Shown here: positions 46,887 to 58,830 of the stretch, in pieces | How positions within the stretch are numbered: the first letter of the stretch is position 1 | Layout: each line of letters begins with the position of its first letter | Source of the DNA: Cristatella mucedo | Taxonomy: Eukaryota > Bryozoa > Phylactolaemata > Cristatellidae | Length of the DNA stretch: 64,000 nucleotides | Direction: 5' to 3' | NCBI GenBank assembly: GCA_009760855.2 | Contig: WPIO01000174.1 | Location: forward strand, 325,501-389,500 | Made by a program: the position numbers and the translations under genes | Notes under the pieces: model-generated | Told to the model about the DNA's origin: nothing | The model's input: the letters and a program-made list of their open reading frames with translations, nothing else | Databases searched by the model: none

Positions 46887-49800
46887 CTGTAAAGACGTCA
46901 ATGCCGCAGACGCGTGGCCGAGGTCGCTCGCTGACTCAGGGCAGCCTTGTCCACTCGCTGCAGGGCGTCTGAACCACAGCTAATAGCTAAGACACAGTCG
47001 CATGCCTGACTACAGAGGGGAGCAGCCCCCCCCCCACCCGGCAGGCGGCAGCCACACGCTGCAGCTGACCTACCTCTGACGCAGTACCACTACGGCTGCA
47101 ATGATGCCGGCAATGACCGGAAGCAGAAGCCCGACGACAAGGCCTATTATCAGGCCCAGCTCTACAAATAAAAACAGCGATTTAGTGGACGATGATGGCG
47201 AGTCTACAATAATAATTGCAATAATAAAACATCTCGACAGAACCCTAACAGAATTTGATCTCTTTCTAAGCACATCTCTACTAATAAAAGTGAGAAAGTC
47301 CGGCCGTCATGCAGCAAGATGGCATCCTTCTGTCACACGGCAAGATAGCGTATTTCGTGACCAGCGCTTCAGGAAGTGACGTGTAATAGACGTGTAAATG
47401 AATGTGCAGTGTTGCATTTCTACAATGACTCGGCGAAGTGAGTCCACAAGCAGTGAGCTGCTCGTATTTGCATATATTGGAAGGGATCGTGTCAACTGAT
47501 TAGTGACAGCATGCACAATGTAAGCAAGCATAAGCACATAAAAGACAGTTGATGCAGACCCAGCAAATGTTGCAAGGAACGGGCAGGTTGCTCTAGGTCC
47601 TTTAAAAGTCAGGTGATGTCGCTTGGGCAGTCGGTAGCGAGAGCTCTCTAGGCTTTAGGAGCACAGGCACTGACTCCAAAGGATTTGAGGATGGTAAGAG
47701 CTAAACGACATGAGTCAGAAGAGACGGTTTTACAATCAGAAGCACGATCGGAAGTCAGATTTCAGAATTTCAGAAAGGTAGGCAGGAGCAAGTGAATGGA
47801 GTCTGAAATGAATGGAGTGAATGAATGCCTACAAGTGAGTAAACGACGATTGGATACGATAGGTTGTTTGATAGGAAGCCTGTGAAGGTCGGTTAGAGAA
47901 GTGGTTCAATGTGACAGATGCAGCCTACACGACATACACGCCTTGTCTGCAGCATATTTCACCATCAAAAATAAGTGGCTTATTGCATAGCAAGCGAAAC
48001 CTGCAAGTATCGAATTACATAAGTCAAAGTTGGAATGATATAATAATAATAACACATTTGATAAGGTGCCCTCAGAGAACTCAAGCTTTATATTTGCTGC
48101 AAGGGAAGCACGATCGAATGGTTAGTCGTAGCATGCGCAATAAACAATAAGAATAACCTAGTTAGGAGTGACATGCACAGGGTCAGCATGCAAGTGTGGT
48201 TAGTGTCAGCATGCAAGTGTGGTTAGTGTCAGCATGCAAGTGTGGTTAGTGTCAGCATGCAAGTGTGGTTAGTGTCAGCATGCAAGTGTGGTTAGTGTCA
48301 GCATGCAAGTGTGGTTAGTGTCAGCATGCAAGTGTGGTTAGTGTCAGCACGCAAGTGTGGTTAGTGTCAGCATGCAAGTGTGGTTAGTGTCAGCATGCAA
48401 GTGTGGTTAGTGTCAGCATGCAAGTGTGGTTAGTGTCAGCACGCAAGTGTGGTTAGTGTCAGCACGCAAGTGTGGTTAGTGTCAGCACGCAAGTGTGGTT
48501 AGTGTCAGCACGCAAGTGTGGTTAGTGTCAGCACGCAAGTGTGGTTAGTGTCAGCACGCAAGTGTGGTTAGTGTCAGCACGCAAGTGTGGTTAGTGTCAG
48601 CACGCAAGTGTGGTTAGTGTCAGCACGCAAGTGTGGTTAGTGTCAGCACGCAAGTGTGGTTAGTGTCAGCACGCAAGTGTGGTTAGTGTCAGCACGCAAG
48701 TGTGGTTAGTGTCAGCACGCAAGTGTGGTTAGTGTCAGCACGCAAGTGTGGTTAGTGTCAGCACGCAAGTGTGGTTAGTGTCAGCACGCAAGTGTGGTTA
48801 GTGTCAGCACGCAAGTGTGGTTAGTGTCAGCACGCAAGTGTGGTTAGTGTCAGCACGCAAGTGTGGTTAGTGTCAGCACGCAAGTGTGGTTAGTGTCAGC
48901 ACGCAAGTGTGGTTAGTGTCAGCACGCAAGTGTGGTTAGTGTCAGCACGCAAGTGTGGTTAGTGTCAGCACGCAAGTGTGGTTAGTGTCAGCACGCAAGT
49001 GTGGTTAGTGTCAGCACGCAAGTGTGGTTAGTGTCAGCACGCAAGTGTGGTTAGTGTCAGCACGCAAGTGTGGTTAGTGTCAGCACGCAAGTGTGGTTAG
49101 TGTCAGCACGCAAGTGTGGTTAGTGTCAGCACGCAAGTGTGGTTAGTGTCAGCACGCAAGTGTGGTTAGTGTCAGCACGCAAGTGTGGTTAGTGTCAGCA
49201 CGCAAGTGTGGTTAATTTCAATGCACAGTGTCACGCAATGCACAGTGTCACGCAATGCACAGTGTCACGCAATGCACAGTGTCACGCAATGCACAGTGTC
49301 ACGCAATGCACAGTGTCACGCAATGCACAGTGTCACGCAATGCACAGTGTCAGCACGCACAGTGTCACGCAATGCACAGTGTCACGCACGCACAGTGTCA
49401 CGCAAGGCACAGTGTCACGCAATGCACAGTGTCACGCAATGCACAGTGTCAGCACGCACAGTGTCACGCAAGGCACAGTGTCACGCAAGGCACAGTGTCA
49501 CGCAAGGCACAGTGTCACGCAAGGCACAGTGTCACGCAAGGCACAGTGTCACGCAAGGCACAGTGTCACGCGCAATGCACAGTGTCACGCAATGCACAGT
49601 GTCACGCAATGCACAGTGTCACGCAATGCACAGTGTCACGCAATGCACAGTGTCACGCAATGCACAGTGTCACGCAATGCACAGTGTCACGCAATGCACA
49701 GTGTCACGCAAGGCACAGTGTCACGCAAGGCACAGTGTCACGCAATGCACAGTGTCACGCACATGTCACGCAAGGCACAGTGTCACGCAAGCATGCACAG

Positions 49801-52800
49801 TGTCACGCAATGCACAGTGTCACGCAATGCACAGTGTCACGCAATGCACAGTGTCAGCACGCACAGTGTCAGCACGCACAGTGTCAGCACGCACAGTGTC
49901 AGCACGCACAGTGTCAGCACGCACAGTGTCAGCACGCACAGTGTCAGCACGCACAGTGTCAGCACGCACAGTGTCAGCACGCACAGTGTCAGCACGCACA
50001 GTGTCAGCACGCATAAGCACATACAGGTCGAATCACAGGGATGCACAAAATGCTGTGATAGATAGGTGTTATTAATTTCTTTTTAAATGTGGTCAAGTCA
50101 GGGGATGTCGTTACATAAGTCGGGAATGAGTTCCAGGCTTTGGGAGAATACGAACTAAAGGCACGATCTCCAAAGGATTTGAGATTTGTATGAGTTATGG
50201 GTAAACAATTAGATTCCGAAAAGCGGGTGGTACGATGCTTAGCCTGGTGGGGGAGTAGATCTGATAGGAAGGCTGGAGCCAAAGAATGAAGGGACCTAAA
50301 AGTTAGTGACAGATCCTTGAAGTCGATGCATTGCTTGACTGGTAGCCAGTGCAGGTCGGCAAGAAGTGGTGTGATGTGACAACTGCGACCCTCACGACAG
50401 ATAAGCCGAGCTGCGGAGCTTTGCACCAGCTGTAAGCGCCTGAGTGCACAGGCCGGTAGATCAGCAAGTTTTGAGTTACAGAAGTCAAGACGGGTTTCAC
50501 AAATGCATGGACCAATTTAGATTTGGTATCCCTATCTAAACAAGCCCAAATTTTAGCAATGTTATGTAGCTGAAAGTAGGTATGTACCAATTTAGATGTG
50601 GTATCCCTGTCTAAACAACCCATATTTTAGTTATGTTATGTAGCTGAAAGCAGGCAGCCTCGACTGTGGAGCTGTTCTCTAGCCAACAGGCAGAGGAGAC
50701 ATTTTCTTGACACTGGGGATGTGTAGTTCCTGTCGCTTAGATCCTCAACATGTGGTCACAATAGACTGGGCCTCAGAAGTTCACAGCTCGGAAAAAAATA
50801 CTAGCTGATTTAACAGCCTCTTTTTGTAGAGCGACAGAAGAGCCTTGATGGCTATCACCACCGCTTGCAGTAGCAATAGAGGATTGCCCACCACTAGATT
50901 CGAACCCCACGACCTCGGGGCCGTGGTCGTGAAGAGCAACCACCTTACCTAGTGTGCCATTACGGCTCACCACAAGGCAGGTACTATCGAGTGCAGGGAT
51001 CCCGTGAGTGAGCTTGCACATCAGCAACTAAGACACAGGCAAGTTGCACTTCCGGCTCACAGCACTTGACACGTTAGTCCTTTTTACGACTTAAGATAAG
51101 TGTGGTCACCGGAGCAAAGCAGCGTCAGCCTCATGCTCGGTGGTACCTTTAGTTGGTCCATGTGCTTTAGTCGATGAGTCATCCTCGTCAGTACCTGCAA
51201 CAAACAGCTCATGGCTGTTAACTCAAAGGCAGTTTCGTGGTCACAGCTGATAGTTACTAGAGCAACAAAAAGAAGGCTGTTCCTCAGGAAGCAGATAGCA
51301 TGACCGCAGGCATTCAAACCGAGCTCAGGACCAGGAAATTAGACCGGCCCATCGTCGTCTGCAGCCAGCAGCCTTACCAGGAAAGTGAGGCCTGTGCTCT
51401 GTATCGATCCAATTGGAGTTTGCTCCGAAAGGACATGTGGTCTTCTCAGGTTCATTGCAATCGCATATTTTCAAGTCGAACATGGTACCTTCGGGACACT
51501 GGTCAGACATCGACGACTCCCAGTCGCCAGGTTTGGTTGAGTGGTAGTAAGTCGAGCAGGCGGTGCGTGCAAGCAGATGCCTGATGCTAGCAGGCTCCCC
51601 ATGCCCGGGCTCAAATTGGCACGTTTCCGGTGCATGCACCAACGGCACTGCAGCAAGCAAGTCACGGCCAATGTCACTGCCAGATGTGACACGGATGATG
51701 GCAGTGATGTACAAAGACATCTTAACAGGGAAAAAATTAGCATCACCATCCACACTGCTTAGCCCAGTGCAGTATTATTTGCAGCGGCACTACAGCCCAT
51801 GGTACTCGGTGACAGCGCTAGATAATAATAATAATAATAATGATGCACTTGATAAAGCACCCTCAGAGATCTCAATCTCTTTCTAGGCGCTTTACATTTG
51901 CTGCAAAGGGAAATGCAATTGAATGGTGAGTAATATCATGCTTGATAAACAAACAAATGAATAACGTGGTTAGGGGAGACATGCAAAGGGTCAGCATGCA
52001 AATGTGGTTAGTGGCAGCATGCACAGTGTCAGCATGCATAAGCACGTGAAGGACGAATCACAGGGACCCACTAAATGCTGTCCTAAATAGGTGTGTTTTT
52101 AAGTTCCTTTTAAATGTGGTCAGGTCAGGGGATGTTCTGACGCAGGTCGGGAGGGAGTTCCAGGCTTTGGGAGCATACGAACTCAATGCACGGTCTCCGA
52201 AGGATTTGAGGTTTGTACGAGGTATTGGTAGACTGTTAGATTCCGAAAAGCGGGTGGTACGATGCTTGGCCTGGTGGGGGAGTAGATCTGAGAGATAGGC
52301 TGGAGCCAAAGAATGAAGTGACCTAAAAGTGAGCGACAAAACCTTGAAGTCAATCCGTTGCTTGACTGGTAGCCAGTGCAGGTCGGCGAGAAGTTGTGTG
52401 ATGTGGCAACTGCAACGCTCACGACAGACAAGCCTAGCTGCAGAGTTTTGCACCAGCTGCAATCGCCTGATCGCACATGCCGGTAGGCCAGTAAGCAGTG
52501 AGTTACAGAAGTCGAGGCGGGATGTCACGAATGCATAGACCAACTTGGACGCGGTATCCTTATCTAAACAAGCCCGAATGTTAGCAATGTTATGTATCTG
52601 AAAGTAGGCAGACTTGACTGTGGAGCTGATGTGGTCGTCTAACGAGAGGTCACATTGGAACATGACACCTAGATTTCGAGCTGATTCAACAAGAGATATG
52701 CTGGCAGAGCCAATTTTGAGCGTCAGCCTTTCCAATTTCTTAATCCCACTGGGTTTGCCCATAACTAGTAAGTTAGATTCACTGCCCCGAGGCTGTGACG

Positions 52801-54670
52801 CTGCCGGGGGGGGGCTGTGGCACTGCCCGGGGGGGGGGGGCTGTGAAGCTGCTGGGGGGCTGTGCAGCTGCCGGGGGGGGGCTGTGCAGCTGCCGGGGGG
52901 GCTGTGCAGCTGCCGGGGGGGGGCTGTGCAGCTGCCGGGGGGGGGGCTGTGCAGCTGCCGGGGGGGGGGGGCTGTGCAGCTGCCGGGGGGGGGGGCTGTG
53001 GCGCTGCCAATCCTACATGAGAGATGGCAGTTCTCATGTCACTAAAATTATCTAGGGAGGGCTTGCTGGACCAACAAGGAGCCAAAAAGTTTAAACAGAT
53101 TCTCCTTCTGATGAGTCTGCAAACTTGGTTCCTCCCCAAAATGTTGTGACGTATGATGACGTGGTAGCCCAAATCTGTAGGAAATATGTCCAAAATCTGT
53201 GGGAAAGTCTGCCGTGCAAAGGCAGCTTTAACCACTGCGCCAAACCAGCTTGAAAGACACGGAGACACCGAGACCAACACGGCAAGAGAAACTGAACAGG
53301 GAGCGACAAATATACAGAGATCTAGAATAAAGTAAGGTCGAGAAAGTGAGCACTGAATTAGGAGGCGCAGGCTTGGAACTGTGTCACAAAAGTTATACTC
53401 AGGGAGCAAGACTGTGAGCCTGGATTTGGGCAGCACTCTGCACCCAAAGTTAATCGATCTTCCGAGGGACCCGCATCACCTAGCACACCATTTGCAAAGA
53501 CAGGACTTGCACTAGGAGCACGTGCATCAGTAGCACATACACACACGTCCGGCGACGGCTACCAGCAGCGTTTGTCCAAGGCCTCAGCTTCAACAACTCA
53601 TGGCTCCCACTCGAATATAAAGCTAATATGGCTGCTTGGTAGCACCTGAAATAATGGCCTTATTGATCGGTTACAGGCGACATAATAATGCCCACCGGTG
53701 ACTCGAAAAGCGGTAGTGAAATAGGCTAACAATGGAAGCGAGCAGCGTACTGTAGCAATGCCTGCGCCCGAGTTCCGAGAGTAGCGGTCCAAGCCAGCAG
53801 CAACAGCCACGGCAAGCACTGAAGCTACACTTCAAATCAGAGGGCTCATCCGAGGACAAGTTGTTATAGACCAGCAGGCACAGATTACAGGCAGACGTTA
53901 CAGGAGAGATGCTAGAGTAAACGATCTCAGTAGCAAGGTAGAACAGCTTGAGAATGACACTTGGCTTGCCCTTAATTATTGGGTTAGTTGCATCATCGTT
54001 CAGCTTTGAGAAGTTAGTAACCATTGATGGGTGATGGTCATGATGCACACTGAAAGGGAGGTAGGTCGGCTCCAAGGGAGGTAGGTTGAGTAGGATGCGG
54101 AGAAAGGCCTAGAAGGGTCAAAGGATAGGTAGAGCTGAGTGTCATCGGTACAGAAATGAAGCCAAGATTGACTTTGGCTATGACATCGGCCAGAGGTACG
54201 GTATAGATTGTGATAAGAAAAAGGAGAAAGACTAAGGGCTTTCAGGATGATGGACAGCAATTTACATCTACACTGACATCTATCAACTGATGAAATACCC
54301 AACCCAATCTAGCACAGATCTAACACACCAATGATACCTAAGCATGTCTAGAGGCACTCCAGAAGGATCTGATGATCAATTGTGTCAACCGCTCGGACAG
54401 ATTTGGAGCTCACAGACAGTGGCTCTGTCCTGATCAGCATTGCTCAGGTCATTGTAAACCCAAAGCAGAGCAATTTCTGTGGAATACTGTTATCAGTAAC
54501 CACACTAACCACATTTGCATGCTGACCCTGTGCATGTCACCCCTAACCATGTTATTCATTTGTTTGTTTATCAAGCATGATATTACTCACCATTCAATTG
54601 CATTTCCCTTTGCAGCAAATGTAAAGCACCCAGAGAGAGATTGAGTTCTCTGAGGGTGCTTTATCGAGTG

Positions 54671-54702
<32 letters not shown>

Positions 54703-57700
54703 GCTCAAATTCCGATTGGAGATTTTAAGCAAGGTCTGCCACAGTGATGTAATCGTTGGCAATCACTAGTTGAAGAGTATTAGACAAGATTGACACGAAG
54801 GAGTGGATGAACGTTACTTAGCTTCTCGTGGTCTATGTTGGGCTTTTAAATGAGTGGCCAGGCTACAGTTGTTTTCTGAGGGGCGGGATTTGGGCAGTAA
54901 ACAGGGGCATCTTTCACAACACTTGTTATGGAGGGCAGCAACAATAACACGGTCGAAAGTGAATATTAACATGCAGTCGTGCCATTCAATCGAAACACTT
55001 TTACTATTACCGAAAGCAGTACTTGTAGTATGAGATGTTAAAAGCATCCTTAATATGAAATGTCCCTCCCTTCACTACAGGGGGGGGGGCTGATACGGCC
55101 ACGTCGAATTATAACTCTGCAAATATTTCAGCAAGTTGCTTCTGATTGGTCGGTGACTCAAGCTCATAGCTTGACTGGTTGGTTGGTTATCCAACTATGA
55201 GAAGCTCACCACTCCCGGTTTGGAATAATGCTAGCTGATTTAACAGCCTATTTTGTATAGCAACAGAGGAGACTTTATTGCTATCACTGCCGATTGCAGT
55301 GGCGATAAAGGATCGCCCACCGCTGGATTCGAACTCGGGACCAAAGTAGTGAAAAGCCACCTTTCCTAGTGTGCCATCACGGCTGACAGCACTGATGGAA
55401 AAACTAAAAATAAACTTGAGCCAGCTCTACACGGCTATGATGATTTGATTGGACATTTAGTCAAGTTTTCGTCAAGTTACATATGACAAATGTGCAGGAT
55501 GAACCTAGTAACCATTACTACAGTGTTACTTATGGTAGCTGGTCATCAAGGTCCGAATAGGTAACAACCACGCTGCTCGACGGTCCAAAAGCAAGTTGAT
55601 AGCCATGGCAGGCCATGATTTAACCACCACAGTACCGAGCTTATATCATCATCAAAACAAGCTTGTATACTAACTGGCCGAGACCCATCTAAAAAGAACA
55701 CCACTGCAAGCTGCTGCAAGTAGTAGGAATTAGGAAATAGGGTTCTCTATTTACAAATCGAATATTTTGTAATTAGAGCATTCAAAACTTGCTCACGATA
55801 CTCTAAATGCGGTTTTTAAAATAATTAGAGCACTCTGAATACGAAATAACATCTCTTCGGTCACCATTACACTCGTATTACCCAATGTATTAGACAAAAT
55901 GTGAGAAAATAAGACACATTAGACGTTATCAAGGAGTGGTCGAGTGGTTGCACCTGGCGTTAAAGGATTTGGGGTGTACTCGAATGCATAGGCCTACAGT
56001 CCATACATACAGTAATTTTAATTTTAATTGTAATATGCATAATTGACTCAGACAACCGAACGTGCTGGCATCATTTTCACTATCTTGATCAACTTTTTAA
56101 TGACTACATTTGAAAAACTGCGATAAAGTGAAGCCATGAAAACCGAAGCGTAAATTGGCAAGGGACGACTGTACATGTCACAGCATTTAATGGGTTCTTG
56201 TGATTCGTCCTTGGTGCGCTTATGCCTGCTGACACTGTGCATGCTGCCACTAACCACATTTGCTGCTGACCCTGTGCATGTCACCCCTAACGATATTACC
56301 CTTGTTGAATTTGTACATGCCGTGACTATGAGCTGTCCTCGTATATGCTACACAAAACAGGACCTTCTTAACATAAGATATGCTACACAAAACAGGACCT
56401 TCTTAACATAAGATGTTATGTCGCCATTAGTCGATACCTACCCGGGAGCCTTCTTCTGCGGGTCAGTGAGAACCTTCCTGCATCCTGTGTTCACCATATC
56501 AATAGTTCAGCTATCAAACCCATAACCCGTAAGTTTAAAGCGCTGAATAATACTCGTTGCAGTAGTCTCTCACCTGCCGTCCCTCAGCATGTTGTGAAAC
56601 GTCGACCGGCGGCCACTACTAAGGTCCAATTCAAATTCGAAGGGTCAACATCTGCTGGGCCGGCTACACACCGACTGCAATATAAGCCACTTCCTTGGCG
56701 TCGCAAAATTGTTGGACTGCTTCTTAAATTCCGATTACTAAATGTTCGCTTGCTACAAACCAAGGGGTTACTCATCCACGATCAGGTGGTCCAGGAGAAC
56801 CTAGATGCATTTCTGCTTATCGAAACATGGGTGGTGCCTTGTTCTAGTAGCTGTATATCTTGAGACCGCCCCACCCGGGTTCTCATTCTATCAGTCCATG
56901 CGTTATGACAAGGTTGGTGGCTGGGTTGCAATTGTTGTTCGTGAATCGTTTGGCTATAAGATGTGCAGTTTTCGCATGGGCCATAGTTTGAATCAGTTGC
57001 AATCAGGTCCTCATCAAAGACATTTGCCTCTCACCGTTGTGATATACCGACCTCCTTCTGGCTGTCTAAAAGTGTTTATAGGGGAGTTTTTGGAGTCCTC
57101 GCTAAAATATTTGTGTGACAGGCCGTTACTGATTGCTGGTGACTTCAATATTCACGTTGACAATCCCTATGAACAGCCAGCTCCACTCATTTCTCGACTG
57201 TCTGGAGAATTTTGGTTTGGTCCAACACATTAATCATACCACACGTATGTGGCCATATTCTAGATCTCGTGATCACTAAGGATGTCTTCCTCACTGACCT
57301 TGGGGTGTGCCTGCTGACCTTCTCAGATCATGGTTCGATCTTGTTTATTGTTCCTGCTCCCTTGTATGCACAGGGCAATGTCAAACTTGTCCAGCGACAT
57401 AACTTACAAAGCATTGACATAGACAATTTTTTGAAATCTGTTTGTGATGCAGGTCTTCTTGATCTGAACCCCGACTCGACCGACAGTCCCGATACCCTCA
57501 CTGATGCAGTGAACATGACACTCAGGAGTGCTCTTGACAAGCATGCTCCCATCCATTCTATCCATGTACAGAGTCGTGGAGATTCCTTTCAATTTACAAA
57601 AAACTTCAAAAGATGCACCGTGCTAAATGCAGGCTTGAACGTCGTTTTAAGAAATCGGGGGTCTGATGCAGATCTGGTCAATTTCAAAGACTTCCTTCAA

Positions 57701-58784
57701 ATTTACACCCGTAAGCTTAAAAAAAGCCAGGGCTTCTTGTTTCACTCGAAAACTGAATTCCTGCCAGTCGAACCCAAAACAGATTTATAAGACAGTAAAC
57801 AAACTTACTGGCCAATGCTAAGAGGTCTGACTCCTCAGATATTAACGGCTCACTCGAAATGTTTTCAGCCTTCTTTACTGAAAAAATTGTGCATATCTGT
57901 GCCTCCATAAAGACCCCTTTCGAGTAAAGCAATTGTGGAATCACAACCTGTGACCTTCCTTAAAAGGTTTTCCTAGGTTTCTGCTTGCGATGTGGCTACC
58001 TTAATAAGGTCTAGCAAAAAGAGCTTGTCTCCTGAAGACCCTACACCTTCATCTCTGTGGTCTTCATTGGCAGAACCACTTAGCCCGGCCATAACCAAAG
58101 ATTGTTAATGCTTCTTTGGGAAAAAGGGGTTGTACGCAAGTTTCTTCAAATCGGCAATCGTTAGAGCCATATTTAAAAAGCCTGGAATAGATACCGAGGT
58201 CCTTGCAAACTATCGCCCAGTTTCCTTTCTTCCGTTCTCGTTAAAGATTCTTTAAAAGATTGTTGCTAAGCAGCTGGTTGCACATATTTAAAAGAATGGA
58301 ATGTCAGAAACATTTCAATCACGGTTCAAGAGGCAGCACTCCACTGAAACTGCTCTCCTCCGTCTTAACAATGACATTCTATGTGGCAACGATGAAAGGA
58401 ACGTCACTGCCCTAGCTCTGCTAGATCTATCAGCTGCCTTTGACACCATTGACCACGATATTCTACTTGAATGATTGAGAACAACGATCGATCAGGCTGA
58501 TGAACCACTGGCGTGGTTCAAAACGTACATGTCTGATCGCGTTCAATCCGTGTCGTGCGGAGGTCAGGTCTCACACACGAGACAGGTCACCTGTGGAGTC
58601 CCTCAAGGGTCTGTACTTGGTCCCTTGCTGTTCTCCATTTATACTCAACCTCTGGGAAAAGTGATTAAAGCCCATGGAATAGGATATCACTTTTATGCTG
58701 ATGATACTCAGCTGCATTTGTCATTCAAACCGTAACTGGATGCTTGCCTTGCCGACATTCAATCTTGGATGTCAGACAACTTCT

Positions 58785-58830
<46 letters not shown>

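Larger units (their letters stand above)
48040..50690 (-). mobile_element. LINE-A copy with a hugely expanded 3' UTR
   Basis: The plus strand shows the tail (TAATAATAATAAC) and CAGAGAACTCAAGC, then 1.83 kb of tandem arrays, then GCATAAGCAC and the reverse-strand coding end: [23 protein letters not shown] sequence, [19 protein letters not shown] and [20 protein letters not shown] 73-bp coding piece (GTACCAATTTAGATGTGG region) is duplicated in tandem at 50505-50650. It lies in intron 3 of the chitin-binding gene. Confidence 0.92.

Noticed and set aside
48182..49216. CRISPR-like regular repeats
   Set aside because: The 23-bp units are directly adjacent with no spacers, and the context is a eukaryotic LINE.
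49185..50075. Three overlapping plus frames of 262-296 codons with repeated [17 protein letters not shown]
   Set aside because: Minisatellite units of 17 and 15 bases lack stop codons in all three frames. The array derives from a LINE 3' UTR, which is non-coding.
51471..51755. Alternative minus frame starting [11 protein letters not shown] over the chitin-binding exon
   Set aside because: It has a signal-like start but runs out of frame with the six-cysteine domain, and the acceptor at 51648 joins exon 1 in phase.
52765..53436. Proline/alanine-rich minus frame of 223 codons
   Set aside because: It is the translation of the G-tract minisatellite with flanking intron sequence.
55935..56000. 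tRNA-Leu or tRNA-Ser gene
   Set aside because: Only the D-arm half looks right. The variable and T arms cannot be drawn, and the B box is degenerate.
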